Shown here: in pieces, positions 17,889 through 24,763 of the stretch
How the letters are laid out: each line of letters opens with the position of its first letter
How positions within the stretch are numbered: the first letter of the stretch is position 1
Assembly: GCA_963806455.1 (NCBI GenBank)
Contig: CAWDXZ010000005.1
Location: 372,001-436,000 of the forward strand
Source of the DNA: Bog-756 sp963806455
GTDB taxonomy: Bacteria > Actinomycetota > Acidimicrobiia > Acidimicrobiales > RAAP-2
Direction of reading: 5' to 3'
Length of the DNA stretch: 64,000 nt
Made by a program: the position numbers and the translations under genes
Notes under the pieces: model-generated
The model's database searches: none
Seen by the model: the letters and a program-made list of their open reading frames with translations, nothing else
Told to the model about the DNA's origin: nothing

Positions 17889-17966
17889 TTACGCCGACCC
17901 ATCAAAGGCGGGAGCTTCGCAGCCCGCTGCAATCAGCCCCAACACCTTCTCAGCACTCTCGTCCAT
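17889..17966 (-). CDS. 25-residue minicistron upstream of the 154-residue gene
   Basis: ATG at 17966 follows GGGGGA at 5-bp distance; the frame reads MDESAEKVLGLIAAGCEAPA and ends with TAA at 17889, two bases before the next gene's GTG. It starts 34 nt downstream of a predicted DosR-like start point. Best of the minicistron candidates because it has its own ribosome-binding site and acceptable codons. Product function unknown; coupling or attenuation role possible. Confidence 0.45.
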   Translation of the reverse strand: MDESAEKVLGLIAAGCEAPAFDGSA

Positions 17967-17999
17967 TTCGTCCCCCACAACCCGCCTTCGGTAGCCTCT

Positions 18000-18049
18000 C
18001 CCGTCAACGATGGACTCCGCCGCGACCAAGGGCTAGAGGCAAAGGTCCC
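18000..18049 (-). promoter_or_regulatory. DosR-like box promoter (weaker box) of the 25-residue/154-residue genes
   Basis: Minus-strand box GGGACCTTTGCCTCT at 18049-18035 (centre 18042). Its second half is degenerate, but the hexamer CATCGT at 18012-18007 keeps A(-11)/T(-7) for a start at 18000, 42 bp from the centre. Confidence 0.5.
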
Positions 18050-18087
18050 AATGTCGCTCGACTGCGCTCTGAGGGCGTCGACGGGGC

Positions 18088-18354
18088 TCAGTCACCTCCG
18101 GTTTCGACGAATGCATCCCAGGCGCCCCGCACCCCGGGCTCATCCGCTCGACCCCGGTCGGGAAGGTCCGATGCGTGGATGACGGGCTGATCTCCCTCGT
18201 CTATAGGTTCGAGCTGAGCGGTGTAGGGATGGTCGGGGGGCGGATCCTCGGATTCGACCCCGTCGTCACACACGATTCTCGTGGGAGTCCCGTCCGAGAA
18301 CCAACGCTCGCCGTGCAGGCCGTAGGGGTCCCGGTACCAACCTTCTGGCTTCAT
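18088..18354 (-). CDS. DUF2510-like short protein
   Basis: An 88-residue protein beginning MKPEGWYRDPYGLHGERWFS, the Trp/Tyr-rich GWYxDP..G...R.W.DG pattern of DUF2510, a short module found at the N-terminus of many actinobacterial proteins. The rest is acidic and probably disordered. ATG at 18354 is chosen because GGGGAGAGGG precedes it and the motif starts there; an upstream in-frame start at 18381 exists. No transmembrane segment, unlike many DUF2510 proteins. Role unknown. Confidence 0.7.
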   Translation of the reverse strand: MKPEGWYRDPYGLHGERWFSDGTPTRIVCDDGVESEDPPPDHPYTAQLEPIDEGDQPVIHASDLPDRGRADEPGVRGAWDAFVETGGD

Positions 18355-18515
18355 CCCTCTCCCCTCCCGCGGATCAGGCAACCGCCGAATCCGACCATTC
18401 GATCGCTACCCATCATCGGAGCGTGAGTCCTTTCCGTCCAGTATCACCTGGTTGGCTCGCCGGCCGTCGGCCCGAGGTAGGCGCCAGAGGACCAGGGACC
18501 GCCCATCGTCCCATC

Positions 18516-18968
18516 TCACCGGGTATGGGGGCTGTTTCGGAACCGGTGGAGGGCCTTCCGGACCTCATCGACGAATCGTCGAGGACCCGTCGCCGGGCCA
18601 CCCGACATCACTCGCCGCCAGTTGAGCTCGAGGTCGAGGAAGACCTCGTGCTGGAGCTCCTCGACACTGCACCCCGTGCGTCCGGCCACGATGACCACCT
18701 CCCGGGCCAACAGAGCAACCGCTCCCAGCCAGACGCTATTGAGGTGGCCGCGGAACCTTCCCCCCGGCCCCCCGGTGGCGTACCTCACCACGACCTCTGT
18801 CGGAGCGTGGGCCAGCATGCTCAGCCAGGCCCACTCCGGGACGGGAAGCCCCCGGTTCTGCAGGGCGGACGGAAGGTCTCCGGCCAGGAAGCTCTCACAT
18901 TCCCCGACCAGCTGCCGGGCTTGGGACTTGACGAAATGGTCCCTCCCCGTCTCCAACGGTGACCACAT
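18516..18968 (-). CDS. Hypothetical DosR-box protein, 150 residues
   Basis: ATG at 18968 has AAGGAGGAG before it and lies 27 nt after a predicted DosR-like start. The product is soluble and mainly helical, with a conserved-looking core FRGHLNSVWLGAVALLAREV followed by GCSVEELQHEVFLDLELNW and an Arg/His-rich tail. I do not recognise the family. Two neighbours on either side are also stress-box genes. Frame choice is supported by the ribosome-binding site; an in-frame open region extends upstream to 19106 but would overlap the promoter. Confidence 0.75.
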   Translation of the reverse strand: MWSPLETGRDHFVKSQARQLVGECESFLAGDLPSALQNRGLPVPEWAWLSMLAHAPTEVVVRYATGGPGGRFRGHLNSVWLGAVALLAREVVIVAGRTGCSVEELQHEVFLDLELNWRRVMSGGPATGPRRFVDEVRKALHRFRNSPHTR

Positions 18969-18994
18969 CTTCTCCTCCTTTGGCGAAGCGGAAC

Positions 18995-19045
18995 TTTCGT
19001 CATTGTCGGGCTCACCGGGGCGGGTGTGGCAGTGCCAAAGGTCCC
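18995..19045 (-). promoter_or_regulatory. DosR-like box promoter of the 150-residue gene
   Basis: Minus-strand box GGGACCTTTGGCACT at 19045-19031 (centre 19038), hexamer GACAAT at 19007-19002, predicted start 18995 (A), 43 bp from the centre. It is divergent from the promoter at 19148; the ~100 bp between the boxes shows no gene. Confidence 0.7.
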
Positions 19046-19147
19046 AAACAGCGGCCGCCCCGGCCCCCGTGTCGCCAGGCCCCCTGGCAACCGGCGCCGA
19101 TGGCAACCGGCTGTCCGACTCGCCGAGACCACTCGCGCCGGAAGGTG

Positions 19148-19197
19148 AGGACTTCCGGCCCTAGTGCCCGCCCAGCCAGGGGGAGAAGTTGGACCCA
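19148..19197 (+). promoter_or_regulatory. DosR-like box promoter of the erythromycin-esterase operon
   Basis: Box AGGACTTCCGGCCCT at 19148-19162 (centre 19155), hexamer GAAGTT at 19185-19190, predicted start 19197, which is the A of the ATG: a leaderless transcript. Confidence 0.68.
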
Positions 19198-20543
19198 TGA
19201 GAGGCGGATTGCTGGCCGACAGGTCAACCAAGGCTTTGGTCCGCGCTGCACGACCGATCACCGGGGTTTCGGAGGACTACGACTCGTTGCTCGGGCTCAT
19301 CGGCGACCGTCGCTTCGTCCTCATAGGCGAGGCATCGCACGGCACACACGAGTTCTACCGCGAGCGGGCACGTATCACGCGGCGGCTCATCGACGAGCTC
19401 GGATTCACGGTGGTGGCGGTCGAAGGGGACTGGCCGGATGCCTATCGAGTCAATCGCTACGTCATGGGCATGCCCGGCGACCCTGCCGCGGAGACCGCCC
19501 TCCGCGGCTTTCGCCGCTTTCCCACCTGGATGTGGCGAAACCGGGACGTGCTCAGCTTCGTCCAGTGGATGCGGGCCCGCAACGACGCGCAGGTCCACCC
19601 TGCAGCCAAGGTGAGATTCTACGGACTTGACCTGTACAGCCTCAACACTTCCATCGACGCGGTCATCCACTACCTGGATCAGGTCGATCCGTCGGAAGCC
19701 AAGGAAGCACGACGTCGATACTCCTGCTTCGACCACGTCGGCGCCGAAGGACAGGCCTATGGACATGCGGTCGTGTTCCAGGGAGCTGCACCGTGCGAGA
19801 AGGAGGTTGTGGCGCAGCTGGTGGAGTTGCGACGACGATCCGAGGCCTACCTCCGGCGGGACGGTTGGGTGGCTGAGGACGAGCAGTTCTACGCCGAACA
19901 GAACGCCCGGCTGGTCCGGGATGCCGAGGAGTACTACCACCAGATGTACCGCGCCGAGGTGTCCTCGTGGAACCTGCGTGACCAGCACATGTCCGGCACG
20001 CTCGACGCATTGACCCGGCATCTCGATCGTCAGTCGCCGAATACCAAGGTCGTGGTGTGGGAGCACAACTCCCACGTAGGCGACGCCCGGGCCACCGCCA
20101 TGGGGCTTCGGGGCGAGTTGAACGTCGGCCAGCTGGCCCGGCAGCGGTACGGCGGCGAAGCCTCGCTCATCGGCTTCACCACGTTTGCCGGTCGAGTCAC
20201 CGCGGCCAGCGATTGGGGGGCGCCGGCCGAGCGCAAGCGGGTGCGGCCGGCCCGCCCGGAGAGTCACGAAGCGCTGCTCCATTCTGTGGGCCTTCCCCAG
20301 TTCTGGCTGTCCGCGGCAGACGCTCCCGTGCACGAGGTGCTCGGCCAACCGCGGCTCGAGAGGGCGATCGGCGTGATCTACCGACCGGACACCGAGCTCC
20401 AGAGCCACTACTTCGAGGCTGAACTGGCTCAACAGTTCGATGTGGTGATCCACATGGACCGCACCCGTGCCCTCGAGCCGCTCGAGCGGACGCCGCTGTG
20501 GGATCGTGGAGAGCCCGCCGAGACGTTCCCGACGGGGCTGTGA
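19197..20543 (+). CDS. Erythromycin esterase family protein
   Basis: A 448-residue EreA/EreB-like hydrolase-fold protein. The catalytic-type signature is GEASHGTHEFYRERARITRR (about 42-61) with VVAVEGDWPDAYRVNRYV next and VVWEHNSHVGDAR in the C-terminal half, matching the His/Glu pockets of the family. Most family members are not resistance enzymes and their substrate is unknown. In M. tuberculosis Rv2030c, a DosR-regulon protein, an erythromycin-esterase domain is fused to a phosphoribosyltransferase domain; here the phosphoribosyltransferase is the next gene, 1 bp downstream. ATG at 19197 is chosen over GTG at 19164 because the box geometry puts the transcript start on it. Confidence 0.88.
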   Translation: MRGGLLADRSTKALVRAARPITGVSEDYDSLLGLIGDRRFVLIGEASHGTHEFYRERARITRRLIDELGFTVVAVEGDWPDAYRVNRYVMGMPGDPAAETALRGFRRFPTWMWRNRDVLSFVQWMRARNDAQVHPAAKVRFYGLDLYSLNTSIDAVIHYLDQVDPSEAKEARRRYSCFDHVGAEGQAYGHAVVFQGAAPCEKEVVAQLVELRRRSEAYLRRDGWVAEDEQFYAEQNARLVRDAEEYYHQMYRAEVSSWNLRDQHMSGTLDALTRHLDRQSPNTKVVVWEHNSHVGDARATAMGLRGELNVGQLARQRYGGEASLIGFTTFAGRVTAASDWGAPAERKRVRPARPESHEALLHSVGLPQFWLSAADAPVHEVLGQPRLERAIGVIYRPDTELQSHYFEAELAQQFDVVIHMDRTRALEPLERTPLWDRGEPAETFPTGL

Positions 20544-20544
20544 G

Positions 20545-21879
20545 GTGAGCGCTCTGGACTACATGGGGGCCGAGCACGCCTTTGCCGACCGGCGCGAGGG
20601 CGGTCGGCAATTGGCCAGGTTGTTGGCGCCGTTGCGGAACGAGCACCCGGTGATACTGGCGCTCCCGCGTGGTGGCGTGCCGGTGGCAACCGAGGTGTCC
20701 GAGGCCCTCGGCGCGCCTCTCGACGTCATCGTCGTGCGCAAGCTGGGCCTGCCCTTCCAGCCCGAGCTCGGGTTCGGAGCCATCGGGGAGGACGACGTCC
20801 GCCTTCACGACCCGGATCTGATCCGTACTGTCGGATTGACGTCGCGGGAAGTGGCCAAGGTGGAGGCAAGGGAGCGTCGAGAACTGCGTCGTCGGGTGGA
20901 GCGGTACCGAGCCGGCCGGCCACCGATTGCCATTGACGGCCGTACCGTGGTCATCGTCGACGACGGATTGGCTACCGGGGCGACGGCGCGGACGGCGGTG
21001 CAGATCGCTCGAGCCCGAGGGGCACGACGCATCATCGTGGCCGTGCCGGTGGCGTCGGCGCAGGCGACAGCGGATCTGGAGTCCGACGCCGACGAGGTGG
21101 TGAGCGTGCTCACCCCTGACCGGTTCGTAGCCGTTGGGCTGTGGTACAGGGATTTCCAGCAGACGACGGACGACGAGGTCGCATCCCTACTCCGCAGCCG
21201 GAACGCGACTTCGACCCGTCCGGGCCCGGGACTACAGCTGGACCGAGAGGTCATCATCTCTATCGACGACGTCCGCCTGGAGGGTCGGATCACCGCACCG
21301 TACGGCGCCCACGGGATGGTGATCTTCGCCCACGGGAGTGGGAGCGGCCACCACAGTCCGCGCAACCAGTCCGTGGCCCGGTCCCTCCACCGTCGAGGAT
21401 TCGGGACGGTACTGTTCGACCTCCTTACGCCGGCAGAGAGCGACGATCGTCGGAATGTCTTCGACGTCGAGCTGCTGGGAGAGCGACTCCTCGGCGCCGG
21501 CAGATGGCTCCACGACCAGAGCGATCTCGGTCTCCTGCCCTTCGGCTACTTCGGTGCCAGTACCGGCGCGGGTGCGGCTCTGTGGGCGGCCGGCGCACCG
21601 GGCAGCACCGTGGCGGCCGTCGTGTCGCGAGGAGGTCGGCCCGACCTCGCCGACAGGCGGCTGCCCGACGTTCGTTGCCCCACTCTTCTGATCGTCGGAG
21701 GGGCGGATAGCGCTGTCCTCGAGCTCAATCGGATCGCGGCCTCCCGTCTCCGGTGCCGACATCACGTGGCCGTGGTGCCCGAAGCCACCCATCTCTTCGA
21801 GGAGCCCAGGGCCCTCGAAGAGGTCGCCGAGCTGGCCGGAGATTGGTTCGCCACCTATCTCTCTGCACCGAATCCCTGA
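20545..21879 (+). CDS. Phosphoribosyltransferase fused to dienelactone-hydrolase-like domain
   Basis: A 444-residue fusion. Residues ~1-215 are a type I phosphoribosyltransferase with the PRPP loop TVVIVDDGLATGATARTAVQ. Residues ~225-444 are an alpha/beta hydrolase: oxyanion region FAHGSGSGHHSPRNQ, nucleophile elbow FGASTGAG, acid VGGADSAVLELN and His in EATHLFEEP. Start GTG lies 1 bp after the esterase stop, and an in-frame extension upstream would run through that gene. The reaction is unknown; known relatives occur in stress-induced loci of mycobacteria. The fusion partner differs from Rv2030c, where the PRT domain is joined to the erythromycin-esterase domain. Confidence 0.87.
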   Translation: MSALDYMGAEHAFADRREGGRQLARLLAPLRNEHPVILALPRGGVPVATEVSEALGAPLDVIVVRKLGLPFQPELGFGAIGEDDVRLHDPDLIRTVGLTSREVAKVEARERRELRRRVERYRAGRPPIAIDGRTVVIVDDGLATGATARTAVQIARARGARRIIVAVPVASAQATADLESDADEVVSVLTPDRFVAVGLWYRDFQQTTDDEVASLLRSRNATSTRPGPGLQLDREVIISIDDVRLEGRITAPYGAHGMVIFAHGSGSGHHSPRNQSVARSLHRRGFGTVLFDLLTPAESDDRRNVFDVELLGERLLGAGRWLHDQSDLGLLPFGYFGASTGAGAALWAAGAPGSTVAAVVSRGGRPDLADRRLPDVRCPTLLIVGGADSAVLELNRIAASRLRCRHHVAVVPEATHLFEEPRALEEVAELAGDWFATYLSAPNP

Positions 21880-21893
21880 TGTGAGCTGGACCG

Positions 21894-22376
21894 ATGACAG
21901 ACGCGGCCGACGATCTCGTCCCTTCAGCCATCGTAGCGATCATCGACACTGCGGGTCCCGGTGTCCTGCTGCTTCGCCGATTCGCTACCGATGCCGAGTA
22001 CCCCCTGCACTGGTGCTTTCCGGGCGGTTTGATCCGTCCCGGCGAGACATCTCACGATGCGGCAGTGCGCGAAGCGCTCGAAGAGACCGGGCTGAGAGTC
22101 GGGCTGCTGGAGCAGGTGGGACGGGATCGGTCGGTCAGCAGGACTGGCCGGACCTACCGGATCGACTGCTTCATCACCGAGTCGTGGACGGGATCCATGA
22201 TCCCATTTCCATCCACCGAGCATTCCCTCGCCGCGTGGGTTCCCGTGGCAGGGCTGGTCGATCTGGCTCCGGTGGGACCGACCACCCACTGGCTGGCCAC
22301 GACCATCCGTTCGCGCTACACGGGTACCGACCAGGCCGATCCTTCGGGGTCGACCATTGACCGGCAGGAGTCCTGA
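21894..22376 (+). CDS. NUDIX hydrolase
   Basis: A 160-residue NUDIX protein with a complete box: GLIRPGE, then AAVREALEETGL (Gx5Ex7REUxEExGU). CFPGGLI precedes it as in most family members. It would cleave a nucleoside diphosphate derivative; the substrate cannot be predicted. Third gene of the esterase-PRT unit, 14 bp downstream of the PRT-hydrolase stop, so probably co-transcribed from the box promoter at 19148. The tail of ~20 residues is unconserved-looking. Confidence 0.88.
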   Translation: MTDAADDLVPSAIVAIIDTAGPGVLLLRRFATDAEYPLHWCFPGGLIRPGETSHDAAVREALEETGLRVGLLEQVGRDRSVSRTGRTYRIDCFITESWTGSMIPFPSTEHSLAAWVPVAGLVDLAPVGPTTHWLATTIRSRYTGTDQADPSGSTIDRQES

Positions 22377-22397
22377 TCGCACATGTCTCAGGCGGTT

Positions 22398-22412
22398 GGG
22401 ACTTTCGCCCCT
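22398..22412 (+). promoter_or_regulatory. Orphan DosR-like box
   Basis: GGGACTTTCGCCCCT (centre 22405) is a good box, but neither strand shows the A(-11)/T(-7) hexamer at 41-43 bp spacing. The next plus-strand gene starts 190-275 bp away. The gap 22413-22601 contains no convincing ORF and is less GC-rich than the surroundings; a regulatory RNA or a differently spaced promoter are options. Confidence 0.5.
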
Positions 22413-22685
22413 ACTGGATTGCGACCCCCCGTGTTTCACTCAAACAAGCAGAAACGCGGTCTGGCTCCGAGGTTTCTCAATTCGGGAACCGGGGCAAAAT
22501 CAGATGTGACAGCCGACAGTCGATCGTTCCGTCACGACGAGCGCAGATGCCATTCCTCCCACTGGGTAATGTCATCATCTCGGTGACAGGGCTGCCGGGG
22601 AGTGGGTCGCTTCGCCATCGATGAGAAGGAGCCAGATGCCGGAGCTTTCGAGTCGGGCACGGGAGTCGGGCTGACAGGCGTGTCG

Positions 22686-23024
22686 ATGTATGCCGAATTC
22701 CTCAGGCTCGCCCTGGACCGCGCCGCCGACGGTGAACTGGCCGCCAGTGAGGCGTTGATCACGTTGATCCAACGGGGCGACAGCTTGGATGAGCCCTTTC
22801 CGGGGGAGGGCGGAACGCTGGGCTTGCTGGCCGATGAGCTCAACCACGACGTTGCGCTGATCGTCCTGGCACGATCTCTGGGGGTCGACGTGGACGTCCA
22901 AGCCTTCGACCAGCCTTGGACCGAGCGGTCTCGCTTGGAGCAGGCCATCGAGTCGTATGGAATCGAGTTGTACCTGACAGACGGTGCATCGGCTGACAAT
23001 TCGGGCCGGCGCACTTCGACGTAG
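22686..23024 (+). CDS. Hypothetical protein, ~112 residues
   Basis: Soluble helical protein: MYAEFLRLALDRAADGELAA, then EALITLIQRGDSLDEPFP and LLADELNHDVALIVLARSLG, with a Trp/Glu-rich end. No family recognised with confidence. ATG at 22686 is chosen because regular helical sequence begins there; GTG at 22602 would add 28 residues of less regular sequence. It ends 4 bp before the box of the ferritin-like gene. Its own promoter may be the orphan box at 22398, but the distance is unusual. Confidence 0.6.
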   Translation: MYAEFLRLALDRAADGELAASEALITLIQRGDSLDEPFPGEGGTLGLLADELNHDVALIVLARSLGVDVDVQAFDQPWTERSRLEQAIESYGIELYLTDGASADNSGRRTST

Positions 23025-23073
23025 GGACCAAAGACCCTGCCAAACAGGTCCTACGGCTGCGACGCTAGGAGGA
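23024..23073 (+). promoter_or_regulatory. DosR-like box promoter of the ferritin-like gene
   Basis: Box GGGACCAAAGACCCT at 23024-23038 (centre 23031), hexamer GACGCT at 23061-23066, predicted start 23073, 42 bp from the centre and exactly on an ATG. Confidence 0.7.
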
Positions 23074-23126
23074 TGAATACCGCCAGGTCGCTCAGCTGGA
23101 CCCTAGGAGCCCTCGATGGGCACTGA
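23073..23126 (+). CDS. 17-residue leaderless minicistron overlapping the ferritin-like gene
   Basis: ATG at the predicted transcription start; reads MNTARSLSWTLGALDGH and stops at 23124-23126, overlapping the first 11 bases of the ferritin-like ORF (ATG 23116) in a different frame. Overlap of stop and start regions would allow coupled re-initiation. Translation not demonstrated. Confidence 0.4.
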   Translation: MNTARSLSWTLGALDGH

Positions 23127-23622
23127 TGCCTCAGCCGATGGTTCGCTCGCCCCACCGATCGGCGCCAGCCCCTGGGAGCGCGACCTGTTCGATCACCTGA
23201 CCGAGCACATCATCCAGGAGCGGGAGCTACTGGAGGAGTATGCCGATGCGGCGAGGGATACGGAGTCCCAGGCACTTGCCTATCTGATCAACCTGCTCGT
23301 CGAGGACGAGCGTCGGCACCACCACCTCTTCAGGCAGCTCGCCCATTCACTGAAGGCGAGTGCGGAGCTCGCACCGACCAGCCCGGAGGTGCCCAGAATG
23401 GACTTCGACAACGAGAACACGGAGAAGGTCCTCGAGGTGACGAAGCGGTTCCTGGCCCGCGAAAAGGAGGACCTGGGTGAACTGAGATGGCTTCACAAGG
23501 AATTGCGTCTCGTGCAGGACACCACGCTGTGGGACCTGCTCGTCGAGCTGATGGAACGCGACACCGAGAAGCACATCGCCATCCTTGGCTTCGCCCACAG
23601 TCACGCCGAGCGGGCCCGCTAG
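23116..23622 (+). CDS. Ferritin-like / rubrerythrin-fold protein
   Basis: A 168-residue four-helix protein. EHIIQERELLEEYADAARDT and NLLVEDERRHHHLFRQLAHS carry the Glu...ExxH pairs of a di-iron ferritin-like domain, and a second pair appears in helices three and four (REKEDLGELRWLHKE; MERDTEKHIAIL). It may detoxify iron or peroxide or act as an encapsulin-type cargo; no targeting tail is recognised. It lies behind a DosR-like box and a 17-residue minicistron that overlaps its start. Confidence 0.78.
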   Translation: MGTDASADGSLAPPIGASPWERDLFDHLTEHIIQERELLEEYADAARDTESQALAYLINLLVEDERRHHHLFRQLAHSLKASAELAPTSPEVPRMDFDNENTEKVLEVTKRFLAREKEDLGELRWLHKELRLVQDTTLWDLLVELMERDTEKHIAILGFAHSHAERAR

Positions 23623-23637
23623 CTGGCTCGAGTGCTA

Positions 23638-23687
23638 GGGACTTTCGGCACTACCCCGTCTTCCGCCCGGGCGCCAGACTGGGTCCA
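23638..23687 (+). promoter_or_regulatory. DosR-like box promoter of the SPFH gene
   Basis: Box GGGACTTTCGGCACT at 23638-23652 (centre 23645), hexamer CAGACT at 23675-23680, predicted start 23687 on the A of the ATG, 42 bp from the centre; leaderless. Confidence 0.7.
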
Positions 23688-24538
23688 TGAGCTGGATTGT
23701 CGTTGTGGTGATTGTGGTCGTCGTCGTCTTCTTTTGGTTGGCGTTGTCGGTAAGGATCGTGAAGCAGTACGAGCGGGGCGTCCTGTTCCGCTTGGGCCGG
23801 GTGGTGAGCACGCGCGATCCCGGCCTCAGGTTGATCATCCCGATCATCGACAACCTACGTCGGGTGTCATTGCGGATCGTGACCATGCCGATCCAATCCC
23901 AGGGCATCATTACCCGGGACAACGTCAGCGTGGACGTGTCGGCGGTCGCATACTTCCGGGTTGTCGATGCCGAGAAGTCTGTGGTCGCCATAGAGAGCGT
24001 CGATGTGGCCATCGACCAGATTGCCCAGACCACGCTCAGGAAGGTCGTCGGTCAGCACTCCCTCGACGAGACCCTGTCCGAAACCGACCGGATCAATCTG
24101 GACATTCGCGAAATACTCGACCGTACGACAACGGATTGGGGTGTGGAGGTCACCCTGGTGGAGTTGAAGGACATCCAGTTGCCGGACAGCATGAAGCGAG
24201 CAATGGCCCGTCAGGCCGAGGCGGAGAGGGAGAAGAGGGCAAAGATCATCAATGCCGAAGGCGAGTCACTTGCCGCCGCCTCTCTCGGTGAGGCGTCGGA
24301 CACCATGATGGCTCATCCTCTCGCCCTGCAGCTCCGGAATCTCCAGACCTTGGTCGAGATCGCCGTCGACAAGAACAGCACCGTCGTGTTCCCCGCTCCC
24401 CTGATGAGCACGATCGCAGAGCTCGGGACCTTCCTCGCCCGGGAGACGGCGGCAGCCCGGGCGCCGGGTTCGGGGGCCGGAGAACTGCCTCCGGAGCACG
24501 TCAAGGACGGCGTGCTCCGGCAGGTGTCACCCGGCTAG
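23687..24538 (+). CDS. SPFH/band-7 (slipin/stomatin) family membrane protein
   Basis: A 283-residue membrane scaffold. A single N-terminal transmembrane helix (SWIVVVVIVVVVVFFWLAL, 2-20) is followed by the SPFH domain (VRIVKQYERGVLFRLGRVV; IITRDNVSVDVSAVAYFRVV) and a charged helix ARQAEAEREKRAKIINAEGE, the hallmark of slipins. It probably organises membrane microdomains and can modulate FtsH-type proteases, one of which is encoded at 13.9 kb. No NfeD partner is adjacent. Leaderless start behind a DosR-like box. Confidence 0.9.
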   Translation: MSWIVVVVIVVVVVFFWLALSVRIVKQYERGVLFRLGRVVSTRDPGLRLIIPIIDNLRRVSLRIVTMPIQSQGIITRDNVSVDVSAVAYFRVVDAEKSVVAIESVDVAIDQIAQTTLRKVVGQHSLDETLSETDRINLDIREILDRTTTDWGVEVTLVELKDIQLPDSMKRAMARQAEAEREKRAKIINAEGESLAAASLGEASDTMMAHPLALQLRNLQTLVEIAVDKNSTVVFPAPLMSTIAELGTFLARETAAARAPGSGAGELPPEHVKDGVLRQVSPG

Positions 24539-24570
24539 ACAGCAACCGCCCGCCGCCCGGCGGGACCGCC

Positions 24571-24675
24571 GTTTCCTTCGGCGGGTCCGAGCAGTGCGGC
24601 ATCGGGCGCAAAGGTGGTGGCCACGAGGGCATGCTCGAATACCTCGAGTCGAAGTACGTCGCTCGCGAGTGGTGA
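24571..24675 (+). pseudogene. 3' remnant of an aldehyde dehydrogenase gene
   Basis: Between the SPFH gene and the hydrogenase promoter one frame reads VSFGGSEQCG, then IGRKGGGHEGMLEYLESKYV, AREW and a TGA at 24673. This is the C-terminal tail of aldehyde/succinate-semialdehyde dehydrogenases (FGG-K-SG-GREGG-EGLLEYLETKYV). Nothing upstream continues the protein: the frame runs into the SPFH gene end. About 34 codons survive, with changes in the usually strict FGGxKxSG part. A hairpin CCGCCG...CGGCGG at 24567-24584 overlaps it and could serve as a terminator for the SPFH gene. Confidence 0.7.
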
Positions 24676-24712
24676 CCCCCGCATCGAACGCCCCCACCGT
24701 CGCTGGCCAGGT

Positions 24713-24763
24713 GTGACTTCCGGCCCTGTCGCCGGCCCGGGATCCGGTCCTAGCCTGCAGTCA
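24713..24763 (+). promoter_or_regulatory. DosR-like box promoter of the [NiFe]-hydrogenase operon
   Basis: Box GTGACTTCCGGCCCT at 24713-24727 (centre 24720), hexamer TAGCCT at 24751-24756, predicted start 24763 on the A of hydB ATG, 43 bp from the centre. The hexamer also fits the mycobacterial SigA TANNNT pattern. In M. smegmatis the group 3b hydrogenase is reported to be DosR-dependent. Confidence 0.72.

Noticed and set aside
17434..17994. 186-codon plus-strand ORF opposite the 154-residue gene
   Set aside because: No start signal and it runs against the box promoter direction; the minus-strand frame has promoter, minicistron and helical sequence.
22383..22586. 67-codon ORF overlapping the orphan box
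   Set aside because: It would start upstream of and read through the box; composition is irregular and no ribosome-binding site is present.
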